This document shows positions 1 through 7,487 of a stretch of 19,816 bases of DNA, piece after piece. The number at the start of each line of letters is the position of its first letter. The first letter of the stretch is position 1. Position numbers and translations under genes: made by a program. This DNA is from Candidatus Atribacter alterifermentans (GTDB lineage Bacteria; Atribacterota; Atribacteria; Atribacterales; Atribacteraceae): positions 1-19,816 of the forward strand of contig JAAYUP010000465.1 of the NCBI GenBank assembly GCA_012517635.1, in the 5' to 3' direction. The notes beneath the pieces are model-generated. The model saw only the letters and a list, made by a program, of their open reading frames with translations, made no database searches and had not been told where the DNA came from.

Positions 1-258
1 CCAAGTTTTGCCTTAATCAATGAATATTCTGGTCCAGTTTACACTCTCAATCATTTGGATTTTTATCGTCTTGAAAATTGGCAAGATGTTGAGCTGTTGG
101 GGATCGAGGAATATTTCTCCCCAACTTCTTTTACAGTCATTGAATGGGGTGACCGATTTTTGGCATATTTTCCTCCTCCTTATTTTTTTGTGAAATTAAC
201 CGAAACCAACAAGAATAACCGACTCATAGAAGTTTTTTACCAAGATGATGAACGATAA
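1..258 (+). CDS. tsaE: TsaE, tRNA t6A biosynthesis ATPase (3' part only)
   Basis: The reading frame is open from base 1, so the gene starts upstream of the window and only the last 85 residues are visible. TsaE (YjeE family) is the P-loop ATPase that supports the TsaB-TsaD complex during threonylcarbamoylation of A37 in ANN-decoding tRNAs. The visible part begins PSFALINEYSG and contains HLDFYRL and an IEWGDR segment, which match the conserved second half of the family (a (S/T)PTF-x-L-x-x-EY stretch, the D-x-YR motif and the IEW motif). The Walker A motif would lie before the window. The stop at 256-258 lies inside the start of tsaB, an overlap of 14 bases that suggests translational coupling. 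The downstream tsaB-rimI-tsaD genes support the call. Confidence 0.88.
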   Translation, partial: PSFALINEYSGPVYTLNHLDFYRLENWQDVELLGIEEYFSPTSFTVIEWGDRFLAYFPPPYFFVKLTETNKNNRLIEVFYQDDER

Positions 259-961
259 TCAAACCTTACCCCGTACCTTGGCCTTGGACACCAGTACTCC
301 TTGGCTGACTTTAACTTTAGGGAATAGGAATGAGGTTATTTACCAGTATCATTCCCAGGTTATTGCCGACCATTCCCGTATTCTGATTCAATCTTTGCAA
401 GAAATACAGAAAAAGGGCTTTTTTTCGATCTATCAACCAGAACGGATTGTTATCGGTCGAGGTCCTGGTTCTTTTACTGGTATCAAAATAACCAATATAA
501 CCGGTCGAACCCTCGCTTATAGCCTAAATTGTCCTCTCTATGGTTTTTCCACTTTAGAGATGTTGGCCTACCAGGGAAGTAAACGAATCTCCTTCCATGA
601 CAATCTAATTTTACTCCCGGTTATTCTGCACAAGAAAAATGAGGTTTTCTGGTCGGAATTTCAATCAAATTTTCAAAAACAACTGGATCATCATGTCAAG
701 ATTCAGATGGGGCCCTATTCAGATATAATAAATCACTATTCTTCAAAAAACGTTTTGATTATTACTCCCTGGCAGGAATTATATTCACTTTTTCAAGCTC
801 ACCAATTTCAATGTCTTCATCCCGACCAATCACAACCTGATGCCATGAGCCTTATCGAACTTGTTGAAAGCCGGGAAACCCATATTCCAAAGAATCATTC
901 TGAGTTCATTAAAGAAAATGCTCTACCTCTTTATGGATCACGAGTCTTTGAACATGAATAA
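245..961 (+). CDS. tsaB: TsaB, scaffold subunit of the t6A complex
   Basis: The gene encodes 238 residues, normal for TsaB (about 220-240). TsaB is an ASKHA-fold, catalytically inactive paralogue of TsaD that dimerises with it and is required for t6A formation. Sequence support is the N-terminal LALDTST strand motif (about residues 12-18) and GPGSFTG at residues 73-79. The stretch just after this motif reads IKITNITGRTLAY, whereas most TsaB proteins have something like LRIGVATAKG, so this copy looks somewhat divergent there. The start is ATG 245 or ATG 248; neither has a strong Shine-Dalgarno site, consistent with coupling to tsaE, which it overlaps. The end overlaps the start of rimI by 8 bases. 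Confidence 0.9.
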   Translation: MMNDNQTLPRTLALDTSTPWLTLTLGNRNEVIYQYHSQVIADHSRILIQSLQEIQKKGFFSIYQPERIVIGRGPGSFTGIKITNITGRTLAYSLNCPLYGFSTLEMLAYQGSKRISFHDNLILLPVILHKKNEVFWSEFQSNFQKQLDHHVKIQMGPYSDIINHYSSKNVLIITPWQELYSLFQAHQFQCLHPDQSQPDAMSLIELVESRETHIPKNHSEFIKENALPLYGSRVFEHE

Positions 962-1427
962 TTTTCCTTTTTTAACTCAACCCTATACCATTGAAAAAAT
1001 GAAACCCATCCATCTATCAGCAGTTTTGGCAATAGAAAAGAAATCTTTCCCCCAGCCTTGGAGTCTTTCTCTTTTTATGAGCGAATTTACGAATCGACTT
1101 GCCACGTATCTGGTTCTTCGAATAAAGAGAAAGGTGATTGGATATATCGGTTATTGGAATCTTTTCGAAGAAGCTCACATAACCACCTTTGCTATCCATC
1201 CCGATTATCGACGTCAAGGATTTGGGAAAAAACTCATTCAATACGCTCTCAATTTAATTATGAATCAAGGTTGTCATGAAGTTTTTCTCGAGGTAAGGGT
1301 TTCTAATTTTCCCGCCCAAAATCTTTATCGCTCTTTGGGTTTTTCTTCCATTGGCATTCGGAAAAAATACTACAGTGATGGTGAAGATGCCATTATAATG
1401 AAAAAAATCATTAGCAAAGAAGATTAG
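954..1427 (+). CDS. rimI: RimI-type ribosomal protein alanine N-acetyltransferase (GNAT)
   Basis: The chosen ATG at 954 gives 157 residues, the usual RimI length. The frame is open further upstream (to 861), but those extra codons lie inside tsaB and do not resemble the family. RimI transfers acetyl from acetyl-CoA to the N-terminal amine of ribosomal protein S18 (bS18). Visible GNAT features are the AIEKKSFPQPWS segment (residues 26-37, typical RimI N-terminal part), the acetyl-CoA loop RRQGFG (86-91), and the LEVRVSN...AQNLYRSLGF block (112-130) with the Glu and Tyr expected for catalysis. The ending YYSDGEDAIIM also fits RimI. rimI is often found among the tsa genes, as here. It overlaps the tsaB stop codon by 8 bases, and tsaD follows 15 bases after its stop. 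Confidence 0.88.
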   Translation: MNNFPFLTQPYTIEKMKPIHLSAVLAIEKKSFPQPWSLSLFMSEFTNRLATYLVLRIKRKVIGYIGYWNLFEEAHITTFAIHPDYRRQGFGKKLIQYALNLIMNQGCHEVFLEVRVSNFPAQNLYRSLGFSSIGIRKKYYSDGEDAIIMKKIISKED

Positions 1428-1442
1428 AAAGAAAGGATTGTT

Positions 1443-2459
1443 ATGTATTGCTTGGCAATTGAAACCAGTTGCGACGATACCTGCGTCGCAATCATAAAAG
1501 ATGGATTCACTATTCTTTCTAGCGTGATATCAAGTCAAATCGATATTCATCGTCGTTTTGGTGGGGTTGTTCCAGAAGTTGCATCTCGACACCATCTGGA
1601 ATATTTAATTCCAGCCTTAGAACAAGCGTGTCAACAAGCCAATGTCACTTTCAAAGAAATAGACTTGATTGCAGTAACCCGAGGCCCAGGTTTAACCGGG
1701 TCTTTGCTCATGGGACTTTGCATGGCGAAAACTCTTGCTATCCTCTACCAAAAACCTTTTATCGCCATCAATCATTTAGAGGGACACCTTTTCGCCTCTC
1801 GATTGGATCACCCAGAGATTAAGCCACCTTTCATTTCTCTTATCGTTTCAGGGGGGCATACCGAACTTTCTTTGGTTAAAGATTGGGGTGAATATATCCA
1901 CTTAGGTCGAACTCGGGATGATGCAGCTGGTGAAGTTTATGATAAGATTGCTCAATACTTGAAAATCGGTTATCCAGGTGGTCCTCTCATTGATAACCGA
2001 GTAAAAAATGCTAATCCAACTCGTTTTCACTTTCGGGGAGGATTAGAAGATCAAGAAAGCTATGATTTCAGTTTTAGTGGTCTCAAAACCGCAGTTATCC
2101 GAACTTATAACCAGCTTTCCGACTCTTCTAAACAAGATGAAAATATAATAAATGATCTTTTGGCATCCTTTCAACAAAGTGTTATTCGCACTCTTTGGAA
2201 AAAAACCATTCGTGCTATTAAGAAAACTGGTATTCGCACTGTATCACTCGGGGGTGGGGTAGCAGCAAACAGTTCCCTTCGTTCCTTTTTTTTAGAAAAA
2301 GGGGCCCAATATAGTTTAAAAGTTTATCTCCCTTCGCCAGCTCTTTGTACAGATAATGCTGCCATGATAGGAAGCAGTGGAACTTTCCATTATGTCATGG
2401 GGAGAACGAGCCCCCTTGACATAGAACCCGATCCCCAACTTCGATTAGGTGAATCATAA
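1443..2459 (+). CDS. tsaD: TsaD, tRNA N6-adenosine threonylcarbamoyltransferase
   Basis: TsaD transfers the threonylcarbamoyl group from threonylcarbamoyl-AMP to N6 of A37 of ANN-decoding tRNAs, working in the cytoplasm with TsaB and TsaE. The protein has 338 residues, the family norm. It shows the N-terminal LAIETSCDDTCVA motif, the metal-binding H-x-x-x-H at His111/His115 (NHLEGH), the SGGHT loop at 136-140, the GGGVAAN motif, and the third metal ligand Asp304 in CTDNAAMIG. The ATG at 1443 follows the Shine-Dalgarno-like AAAGGA at about 1431-1436. With tsaE, tsaB and rimI it forms one operon; tsaC (threonylcarbamoyl-AMP synthase) is not in the window. No good hairpin terminator directly follows the stop codon. 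Confidence 0.96.
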   Translation: MYCLAIETSCDDTCVAIIKDGFTILSSVISSQIDIHRRFGGVVPEVASRHHLEYLIPALEQACQQANVTFKEIDLIAVTRGPGLTGSLLMGLCMAKTLAILYQKPFIAINHLEGHLFASRLDHPEIKPPFISLIVSGGHTELSLVKDWGEYIHLGRTRDDAAGEVYDKIAQYLKIGYPGGPLIDNRVKNANPTRFHFRGGLEDQESYDFSFSGLKTAVIRTYNQLSDSSKQDENIINDLLASFQQSVIRTLWKKTIRAIKKTGIRTVSLGGGVAANSSLRSFFLEKGAQYSLKVYLPSPALCTDNAAMIGSSGTFHYVMGRTSPLDIEPDPQLRLGES

Positions 2460-2777
2460 AACTCTGTAACAAAAATTCATCATGGATGCCTATTTTGTAA
2501 GAAACGAATAACACTTTCATTTACAACTGAAGGAATTGTTTGAATTTTCGTATTAGTTTGTTAATATATTGTGATATATTTTAAATAACCTATAGGTTTT
2601 TTTCTCCCTTAACGTTATAATATCGTTTTATTGTCGTTTTTAAGAAACTAAAGCCAATCTGGTTCAATCCGCTTTAGATTTCGCGATGCTTTACCAGACT
2701 TCTCCCCTGAGAATAGTCTGACTTTTTTATGAAATGGAAACAATCTCTACGAATTGATAGAAGGGAAGGTGTCATGT
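2460..2777 (+). other. Non-coding tsaD-groEL intergenic region / groEL leader
   Basis: About 318 bases without a credible gene, very AT-rich in the first half. There is no groES, although groES normally precedes groEL. No CIRCE element (TTAGCACTC-N9-GAGTGCTAA) is visible. Two weak promoter candidates can be read: TTGAAT (2540-2545) with TAATAT (2562-2567) at a 16-base spacing, and a perfect TATAAT (2616-2621) lacking a good -35 box. The second half carries a terminator-like hairpin at 2695-2728 and an upstream segment that could compete with it (listed separately). A Shine-Dalgarno site, GAAGGGAAGG (2760-2769), precedes groEL. Confidence 0.6.
2695..2728 (+). terminator. Hairpin plus T-run in the groEL leader (attenuator or late tsaD terminator)
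   Basis: CAGACTTCTC (2695-2704) pairs with GAGA (2709-2712) and AGTCTG (2715-2720): ten base pairs with a two-base bulge (AT, 2713-2714) and the tetraloop CCCT. Six T residues follow at 2723-2728. This is the form of an intrinsic terminator. It lies about 50 bases before the groEL start, which leaves little room for a promoter after it, so groEL transcription probably passes through it. That favours an attenuator, but a simple terminator of the tsa operon cannot be excluded. Confidence 0.6.
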
Positions 2778-4361
2778 ATGCCAAAAAAACTCATTTTCGA
2801 CGAAGAAGCCCGTCGTGTTTTAGAAAAAGGGGCTAATATTCTTACCGATACGGTGAAGCTGACCTTAGGTCCAAAGGGTCGAAATGTCATCTTAGAAAAA
2901 AAATTCGGAGCACCAACCATTACCAACGATGGGGTTACCATTGCACGAGAAATTGAGGTTAAAGACCCTTTTGAAAATATAGGGATAACCTTAGTTAAAG
3001 AAGTAGCTACCAAAACCAACGATGTAGCCGGCGATGGAACAACCACGGCAATGGTCCTTGCCCAAAAAATGATCCTTCATGGATTAAAAAATGTCACTGC
3101 TGGTTACAATCCCATTTTTCTTAAAAATGGGATGGATAAGATTTTGGTTCAAATCGTTGACAAAATAAACCAATACAGCATTCCAATTGATGATCAGAGT
3201 TCAATCGCCCAGGTTGCTTCTATTTCAGCGAAAGACCAGGCAATTGGTCAAATTATTGCCGAAGCCATTGAAAAAGTTGGAAGAGATGGTGTTATCACAG
3301 TGGAGGAATCCAAATCAACCGAAACGACCTTAGAGGTGGTTGAAGGGATGCAATTTGATCGGGGTTATCTTTCTCCTTACATGGTAACCGATCAGGAAAG
3401 GATGGAATGTATTCTCGAAAATCCTTATATTTTGATTACCGATTTCAAAATCAACTCCATCCAAACCTTACTTCCGATCCTTCAGCAAGTAGTCCAAACC
3501 GGAAAACCTCTATTGATCATTGCTGAAGACTTAGAAGGGGAAGCCTTGGCGACATTAGTTGTCAATCGTCTTCGAGGAGCACTCAACGTTGCAGCAGTAA
3601 AAGCACCAGCTTTTGGAGATCGTCGAAAGGAGATCCTTCGTGACCTTGCTATCCTTACTGGTGGACAGGTTATTTCCCAAGAGGTAGGGATGAAATTGGA
3701 AAAAGTGACCTTGGATCTTTTAGGAAAAGCCGGATCGGTGAAAATTAATAAAGACAATACCATTATCGTTGATGGACAAGGAAGTCCCGCCGACATAAAA
3801 GCTCGAGAAAAAGAAATCCGAGTTCAAATTGAAAAAACCGATTCCAGTTATGACCGCGAAAAGCTGCAAGAACGATTGGCGAAACTGATTGGAGGAGTGG
3901 CAATTAGTAAGGTAGGGGCGCTCTCCGAAACCGAACTCAAAGAAAAGAAACATCGGGTTGAAGATGCTCTTTCAGCAACTCGTTCGGCTATCGAAGAAGG
4001 AATCATTCCAGGAGGAGGATCATTACTTCTCCACATTGGACAGGAAGTGACCTTAAATGACCTATCCAATGATGAACGAGTTGGAGCCCAGATTGTTTTA
4101 AGTGCTTTGGAAGAGCCCCTTAAAAGAATTGCCGAAAATGCTGGCTACCAAGGAGATATTGTTGCTGGAAAGGTTCGAGACATGAATAAAAAAATCGGTT
4201 TCAATGCTTTAACCGGTGAATATGTCGATATGGTCAAATCAGGAATAGTTGATCCAGCGAAAGTCACTCGAGCAGCTCTCCAAAATGCAGTGAGCATTGC
4301 ATCTTTAGCCTTGACCACACAAACTATCATTGCCGAACACAAAGAAGAAAAACCAGAGTAA
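2778..4361 (+). CDS. groEL: GroEL, 60 kDa chaperonin
   Basis: ATP-driven folding chamber subunit that normally works with the GroES lid in the cytoplasm. From ATG 2778 the protein has 527 residues. A TTG at 2754 is in frame, but ATG 2778 sits 8 bases after GAAGGGAAGG and gives the normal N-terminus (MPKKLIFDEEAR). Visible motifs: LGPKGRNV (about 30-37), GDGTTTA (85-91) with the nucleotide-site Asp86, the apical RGYLSPYMVT (195-204), and RVEDALSATR (393-402) with Asp396 matching the catalytic Asp398 of E. coli GroEL, followed by EEGIIPGGG. The usual Gly-Gly-Met repeat tail is absent: the protein ends IIAEHKEEKPE soon after the last equatorial helix. There is no groES in the window. It may be the only GroEL or one of several copies in this genome; that cannot be judged here. 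Confidence 0.97.
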   Translation: MPKKLIFDEEARRVLEKGANILTDTVKLTLGPKGRNVILEKKFGAPTITNDGVTIAREIEVKDPFENIGITLVKEVATKTNDVAGDGTTTAMVLAQKMILHGLKNVTAGYNPIFLKNGMDKILVQIVDKINQYSIPIDDQSSIAQVASISAKDQAIGQIIAEAIEKVGRDGVITVEESKSTETTLEVVEGMQFDRGYLSPYMVTDQERMECILENPYILITDFKINSIQTLLPILQQVVQTGKPLLIIAEDLEGEALATLVVNRLRGALNVAAVKAPAFGDRRKEILRDLAILTGGQVISQEVGMKLEKVTLDLLGKAGSVKINKDNTIIVDGQGSPADIKAREKEIRVQIEKTDSSYDREKLQERLAKLIGGVAISKVGALSETELKEKKHRVEDALSATRSAIEEGIIPGGGSLLLHIGQEVTLNDLSNDERVGAQIVLSALEEPLKRIAENAGYQGDIVAGKVRDMNKKIGFNALTGEYVDMVKSGIVDPAKVTRAALQNAVSIASLALTTQTIIAEHKEEKPE

Positions 4362-4368
4362 TTCATCT

Positions 4369-4424
4369 GAACTATCCAGGTGGTCCAACCGCAAAGGTCT
4401 TTGGAAAACCCGGATAGTTCTTTT
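4369..4424 (+). terminator. Long hairpin after groEL, likely transcription terminator
   Basis: GAACTATCC (4369-4377) is perfectly complementary to GGATAGTTC (4412-4420). Inside, GG pairs with CC, and TCCAA (4384-4388) pairs with TTGGA (4401-4405) after a small internal loop, leaving a 12-base apical loop. Four T residues follow (4421-4424). It starts 8 bases after the groEL stop, the expected place for a terminator, though the T-run is short. Confidence 0.65.
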
Positions 4425-4733
4425 ACAACCATTTCGGTTGAGTTGTTTTGATTATCTTAAAAAGGGAAACCCCTTTAAGGAGGGGTAGAGCTGTGCATGT
4501 ATCTTATTCTCAAATAATTTATAAAAAGTTTTTTTGGGTTGGATGCCCCTTATTTTCCCCCTCGCTTCCAAACTGGCGAGGAGTTGAATCCTACTCTTAT
4601 TTATACCTACTCAGAGGCCGAAACCTTTTTCCAAAGAGGGAAAAAACCCAACCTTTTATAAACAATGAGAAGAGGTTCTCGAATCAACACTGATTTTTTA
4701 TATTGTTGATAGGTACGAAGGAAGGTGAAACCC
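4425..4733 (+). other. Non-coding leader before the purine genes, rich in short inverted repeats
   Basis: About 309 bases without a convincing gene; a short open frame starting at TTG 4448 has no recognisable family and no ribosome site. The stretch holds many small hairpins: CAACC/GGTTG (4427-4441), ACCCCT/AGGGGT (4469-4486), CCTCGC/GCGAGG (4560-4581), TTTTTCC/GGAAAAA (4626-4645), GAGAA/TTCTC (4667-4680) and ATCAACA/TGTTGAT (4683-4710). TTGGGTT (4534-4540) could also pair with AACCCAA (4645-4651), closing a branched structure over the middle. I do not see the guanine-riboswitch core or another known purine riboswitch. It may hold a promoter, a structured leader, a small RNA or a decayed repeat. 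Confidence 0.5.
4683..4710. promoter_or_regulatory. Inverted repeat just upstream of the guaB3-like ribosome site
   Basis: ATCAACA (4683-4689) and TGTTGAT (4704-4710) form a perfect 7-base inverted repeat with a 14-base spacer that contains a T-run (4694-4699) and TATATT (4699-4704). It ends about 10 bases before the Shine-Dalgarno sequence. It could be an operator, an RNA stem, or part of two competing stems, since AATCA (4682-4686) also pairs with TGATT (4691-4695) directly before the T-run. No regulator is identified. Confidence 0.35.
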
Positions 4734-5900
4734 ATGTATGAAGTGTCATTAGGAAAATATCGAAAGGCTCGAATGGCTTATGGATTTGATGAAATTTCCT
4801 TGGTTCCTGGTCTTCGAACTATTGATCCGTTCGATGTCGACCTCAGTATTTCAATCGGGAACAAACGACTCGATCTGCCTATCCTTGGCGCTGCCATGGA
4901 TGGAGTCATTGATCCGACGATGGCGGTTGCGATGGGAAAATTAGGTGCTTTGGGTGTCCTCAATCTGGAAGGCATTTTCTGTCGGTATCAAGATCCATAC
5001 CCTCTCATTTCAACACTGATTCAAAAACCACGAGAAGAAATCACCAGTTCCCTACAAAAAACTTATCAAGAACCAATTCAAGAATCATTGATAAAAGAAC
5101 GAATCCAGCAAATTAAATCTCAGGGCGTTCTAACAGCTGCTTCGGTGACTCCTTCTCGAGCTCAAACCTTAGGTATTACTGCCGTTGAAGCAGGTCTTGA
5201 CATATTAATCATCCAATCGACAGTCACCACCCGTGAATTTGTATCTTCCCGTAGCACTGCTTTTGATTTAAAAAGTTTTTGTCTTGACCTTCCTATACCA
5301 GTAATTGTTGGAAATTGTGCAACGTATGAAGTAGCTCTGGAATTAATGAAATCTGGTGCATCAGGAATTTTGGTAGTAATTGGTCCAGGTGCTGCCTGTA
5401 CAACCCGTGCTGTGTTGGGAATTGGTATCCCTCAAATAACGGCAACCGTTGACGCTGCTGCTGCCCGGTATGATTATTGGAAAGAAACCGGTCGTTATGT
5501 TGCGGTCATTACCGATGGTGGGATGAGGGTTGGTGGTGATGTCGCAAAGGCAATAGCCAGCGGTGCTGACGCCGTCATGCTTGGTTCCCCTTTCGCTTCA
5601 GCACAGGAAGCTCCTGGCCAAGGTCATCACTGGGGAATGGCAACTCCTGACCCTCATCTTCCTCGTGGAACACTCGTCAAAGTTGGCATTAAAGGGACAT
5701 TAAAAGAAATTCTCCTTGGACCGAGTCATGTCACTGATGGAACGATGAATTTTATTGGTGCCTTAAGAAGCTCAATGGGTTCTTTGGGTGCACAAAACAT
5801 CAAAGAGATGCAACAAGTCCCGATCGATATTTCTCCAAGCATTTGGACTGAGGGAAAATTCCTTCAGAAAATACAGGGAGTTGGCATGGGGAGGCCATAA
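4734..5900 (+). CDS. guaB3: GuaB3-family IMP dehydrogenase-related protein
   Basis: The protein has 388 residues from ATG 4734; a GTG at 4725 is in frame but lies inside the Shine-Dalgarno region GGAAGGTG (4720-4727). The (beta/alpha)8 IMPDH fold is evident. GPGAACTTR (218-225) contains the expected catalytic Cys222, DGGMRVGGDVAKAIASGADA (261-280) is the IMP phosphate-binding part, and the C-terminal LPRGT...GTLKEILLGP...DGTMNFIGALR block is typical of the GuaB3 group known from actinobacteria and cyanobacteria rather than canonical GuaB. Where canonical GuaB carries about 120 residues of paired CBS domains, only a short linker (about 85-130) is present, so CBS-mediated nucleotide control is lacking. 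Probable reaction: IMP + NAD+ to XMP + NADH. Its last base overlaps the guaA start (TAATG), supporting a guanine-biosynthesis role. The gene symbol reflects family resemblance, not proven function. Confidence 0.87.
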   Translation: MYEVSLGKYRKARMAYGFDEISLVPGLRTIDPFDVDLSISIGNKRLDLPILGAAMDGVIDPTMAVAMGKLGALGVLNLEGIFCRYQDPYPLISTLIQKPREEITSSLQKTYQEPIQESLIKERIQQIKSQGVLTAASVTPSRAQTLGITAVEAGLDILIIQSTVTTREFVSSRSTAFDLKSFCLDLPIPVIVGNCATYEVALELMKSGASGILVVIGPGAACTTRAVLGIGIPQITATVDAAAARYDYWKETGRYVAVITDGGMRVGGDVAKAIASGADAVMLGSPFASAQEAPGQGHHWGMATPDPHLPRGTLVKVGIKGTLKEILLGPSHVTDGTMNFIGALRSSMGSLGAQNIKEMQQVPIDISPSIWTEGKFLQKIQGVGMGRP

Positions 5901-7435
5901 TGGACAAAATCGTTATTTTAGATTTTGGTTCCCAATATACCCAGCTTATTGCCCGAAGAATTAGGGAGTGTCAAGTTTATTGTGAAATCTGGCCTTATCA
6001 TTTACAACAATGTGACTTAAACAGTTCTGATATCAAAGGGATCATTCTTTCAGGAAGTCCCTATAGTGTTGCCGATCCTCTTGCTCCTCTGCTGGAAGAG
6101 AAGATTCTCAATTCCAATAAACCACTCCTCGGGATATGCTATGGTCTTCACCTTTTGGTAAAAACCTTGGGCGGTAAGGTGGTTCAATCACAAACTCGAG
6201 AATATGGGAAAGCTCTCCTGACAATCATGGAAAAAAGAGGAATTTTTGAAGGTTTTGGAAATGAAATGGTTTGTTGGATGAGCCATGGTGATAGCGTGAA
6301 AGAGATTCCACCACAATTTCAATGTATTGCTCAAACTGAAACGTGTGATTTTGCTGCTATTGTTGATGATGAGAGAAAAATTTGGGGAATCCAATTTCAC
6401 CCTGAAGTATCCCACACTCCCCTTGGAAAAGAAATTTTATCCAACTTCATTTTCAATGTCTGTGGTTGTTCACCGGATTGGACATCAGAATCAATTGTGA
6501 AACAACAGATTCAATGGCTTCGCAATACCGCTCAAAAGGAAAAAGTTGTCTGTGCTTTAAGTGGTGGTGTCGATTCAGTAACCGCAGCGGTTTTAACTTA
6601 CCGTGCGATCGGCGATCAGTTGAGTTGTATCTTTGTGAATAATGGCTTGATGAGAAAAGGTGAGCCAGAACACGTTCTCCGAAATATGGAAGCCCTCTTA
6701 GGGAAGGGTCGGGTCATTGCTGTGGATGCCAGAGACCGCTTTTTAAAAGAGCTCCTTGGTGTCGTCGATCCAGAACAAAAAAGAAAAATCATTGGCCGTG
6801 TGTTTATCGAAGTTTTTGAAGAAGAAGCCCGAAATTTAGGCGATGCTACCTGTTTACTCCAAGGAACCACCTATCCTGATGTGATCGAAAGCATATCAGT
6901 CTGCGGTCCATCAGTAAAAATTAAAAGCCATCATAATGTTGGCGGACTCCCCGAATTGATGCATCTTCGGGTAATCGAACCTTTACGATTCCTTTTTAAG
7001 GACGAAGTCCGCCAAATAGCTTTAGAATTAGGAATTCCTTATGAGATTGTTTGGCGACAACCGTTTCCAGGTCCGGGTCTTGCGGTTAGAATTATTGGCG
7101 AAGTCACTGAAAACCGATTGGAAATATTACGGGATATGGATTACATCATCTATCAGGAGTTAAGAAATTCTCCAATTTTCAAAAAACTTTGGCAATCCTT
7201 TGGGGTTTTGGTCCCAGTTCGTAGTGTAGGAATCATGGGTGATGAAAGAACATATAAATATGTCGGTGTTCTTCGTGCCGTCATGAGCGAAGATGGGATG
7301 ACTGCTGATTGGGCAAAAATTTCATACGAAACCCTGGATATTATCGCCCGACGAGTTGTGAACGAAGTTGCTGGCATCGGACGGATGGTTTTTGATATAA
7401 CCTCTAAACCACCAGCGACTATTGAATGGGAATAA
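5900..7435 (+). CDS. guaA: GMP synthase (glutamine-hydrolysing)
   Basis: It converts XMP to GMP using ATP and glutamine-derived ammonia. The 511 residues match the usual length. The N-terminal class I glutamine amidotransferase domain (about 1-190) has the nucleophile Cys80 in GICYG and the His167/Glu169 pair in FHPEV. The ATP-pyrophosphatase domain (about 200-390) has the SGGVDS loop at 221-226. The C-terminal dimerisation domain contains PFPGPGLAVRIIGEV and ends in TSKPPATIEWE, the canonical finish. After GICYG the sequence reads LHLLV, where the family usually has M-Q; this is a mild deviation. The start ATG overlaps the previous stop by one base and is preceded by GGGGAGG (5888-5894). The gene directly follows guaB3, so the two-step IMP to GMP route is encoded consecutively. 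Confidence 0.97.
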   Translation: MDKIVILDFGSQYTQLIARRIRECQVYCEIWPYHLQQCDLNSSDIKGIILSGSPYSVADPLAPLLEEKILNSNKPLLGICYGLHLLVKTLGGKVVQSQTREYGKALLTIMEKRGIFEGFGNEMVCWMSHGDSVKEIPPQFQCIAQTETCDFAAIVDDERKIWGIQFHPEVSHTPLGKEILSNFIFNVCGCSPDWTSESIVKQQIQWLRNTAQKEKVVCALSGGVDSVTAAVLTYRAIGDQLSCIFVNNGLMRKGEPEHVLRNMEALLGKGRVIAVDARDRFLKELLGVVDPEQKRKIIGRVFIEVFEEEARNLGDATCLLQGTTYPDVIESISVCGPSVKIKSHHNVGGLPELMHLRVIEPLRFLFKDEVRQIALELGIPYEIVWRQPFPGPGLAVRIIGEVTENRLEILRDMDYIIYQELRNSPIFKKLWQSFGVLVPVRSVGIMGDERTYKYVGVLRAVMSEDGMTADWAKISYETLDIIARRVVNEVAGIGRMVFDITSKPPATIEWE

Positions 7436-7487
7436 AATACACTCGCACATAAACAATTTGGGAAAATAAAAAGAGGAGGAATGATTC

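Noticed and set aside
861..953. Upstream extension of rimI by 31 codons
   Set aside because: It lies within tsaB, shows no GNAT similarity, and the family N-terminus begins after ATG 954.
2460..2777. CIRCE heat-shock operator or a hidden groES before groEL
   Set aside because: No TTAGCACTC-type repeat is present, and no frame encodes a GroES-like protein of about 95 residues.
4531..4653. TTTTTTGGGTTGG and AAAAAACCCAACC as a long stem
   Set aside because: They are complementary when read in the same direction, not antiparallel; only TTGGGTT/AACCCAA can really pair.
4448..4693. An 81-codon open frame between groEL and the guaB3-like gene
   Set aside because: TTG start, no ribosome site, no family resemblance, composition of repeats and hairpins rather than coding sequence.
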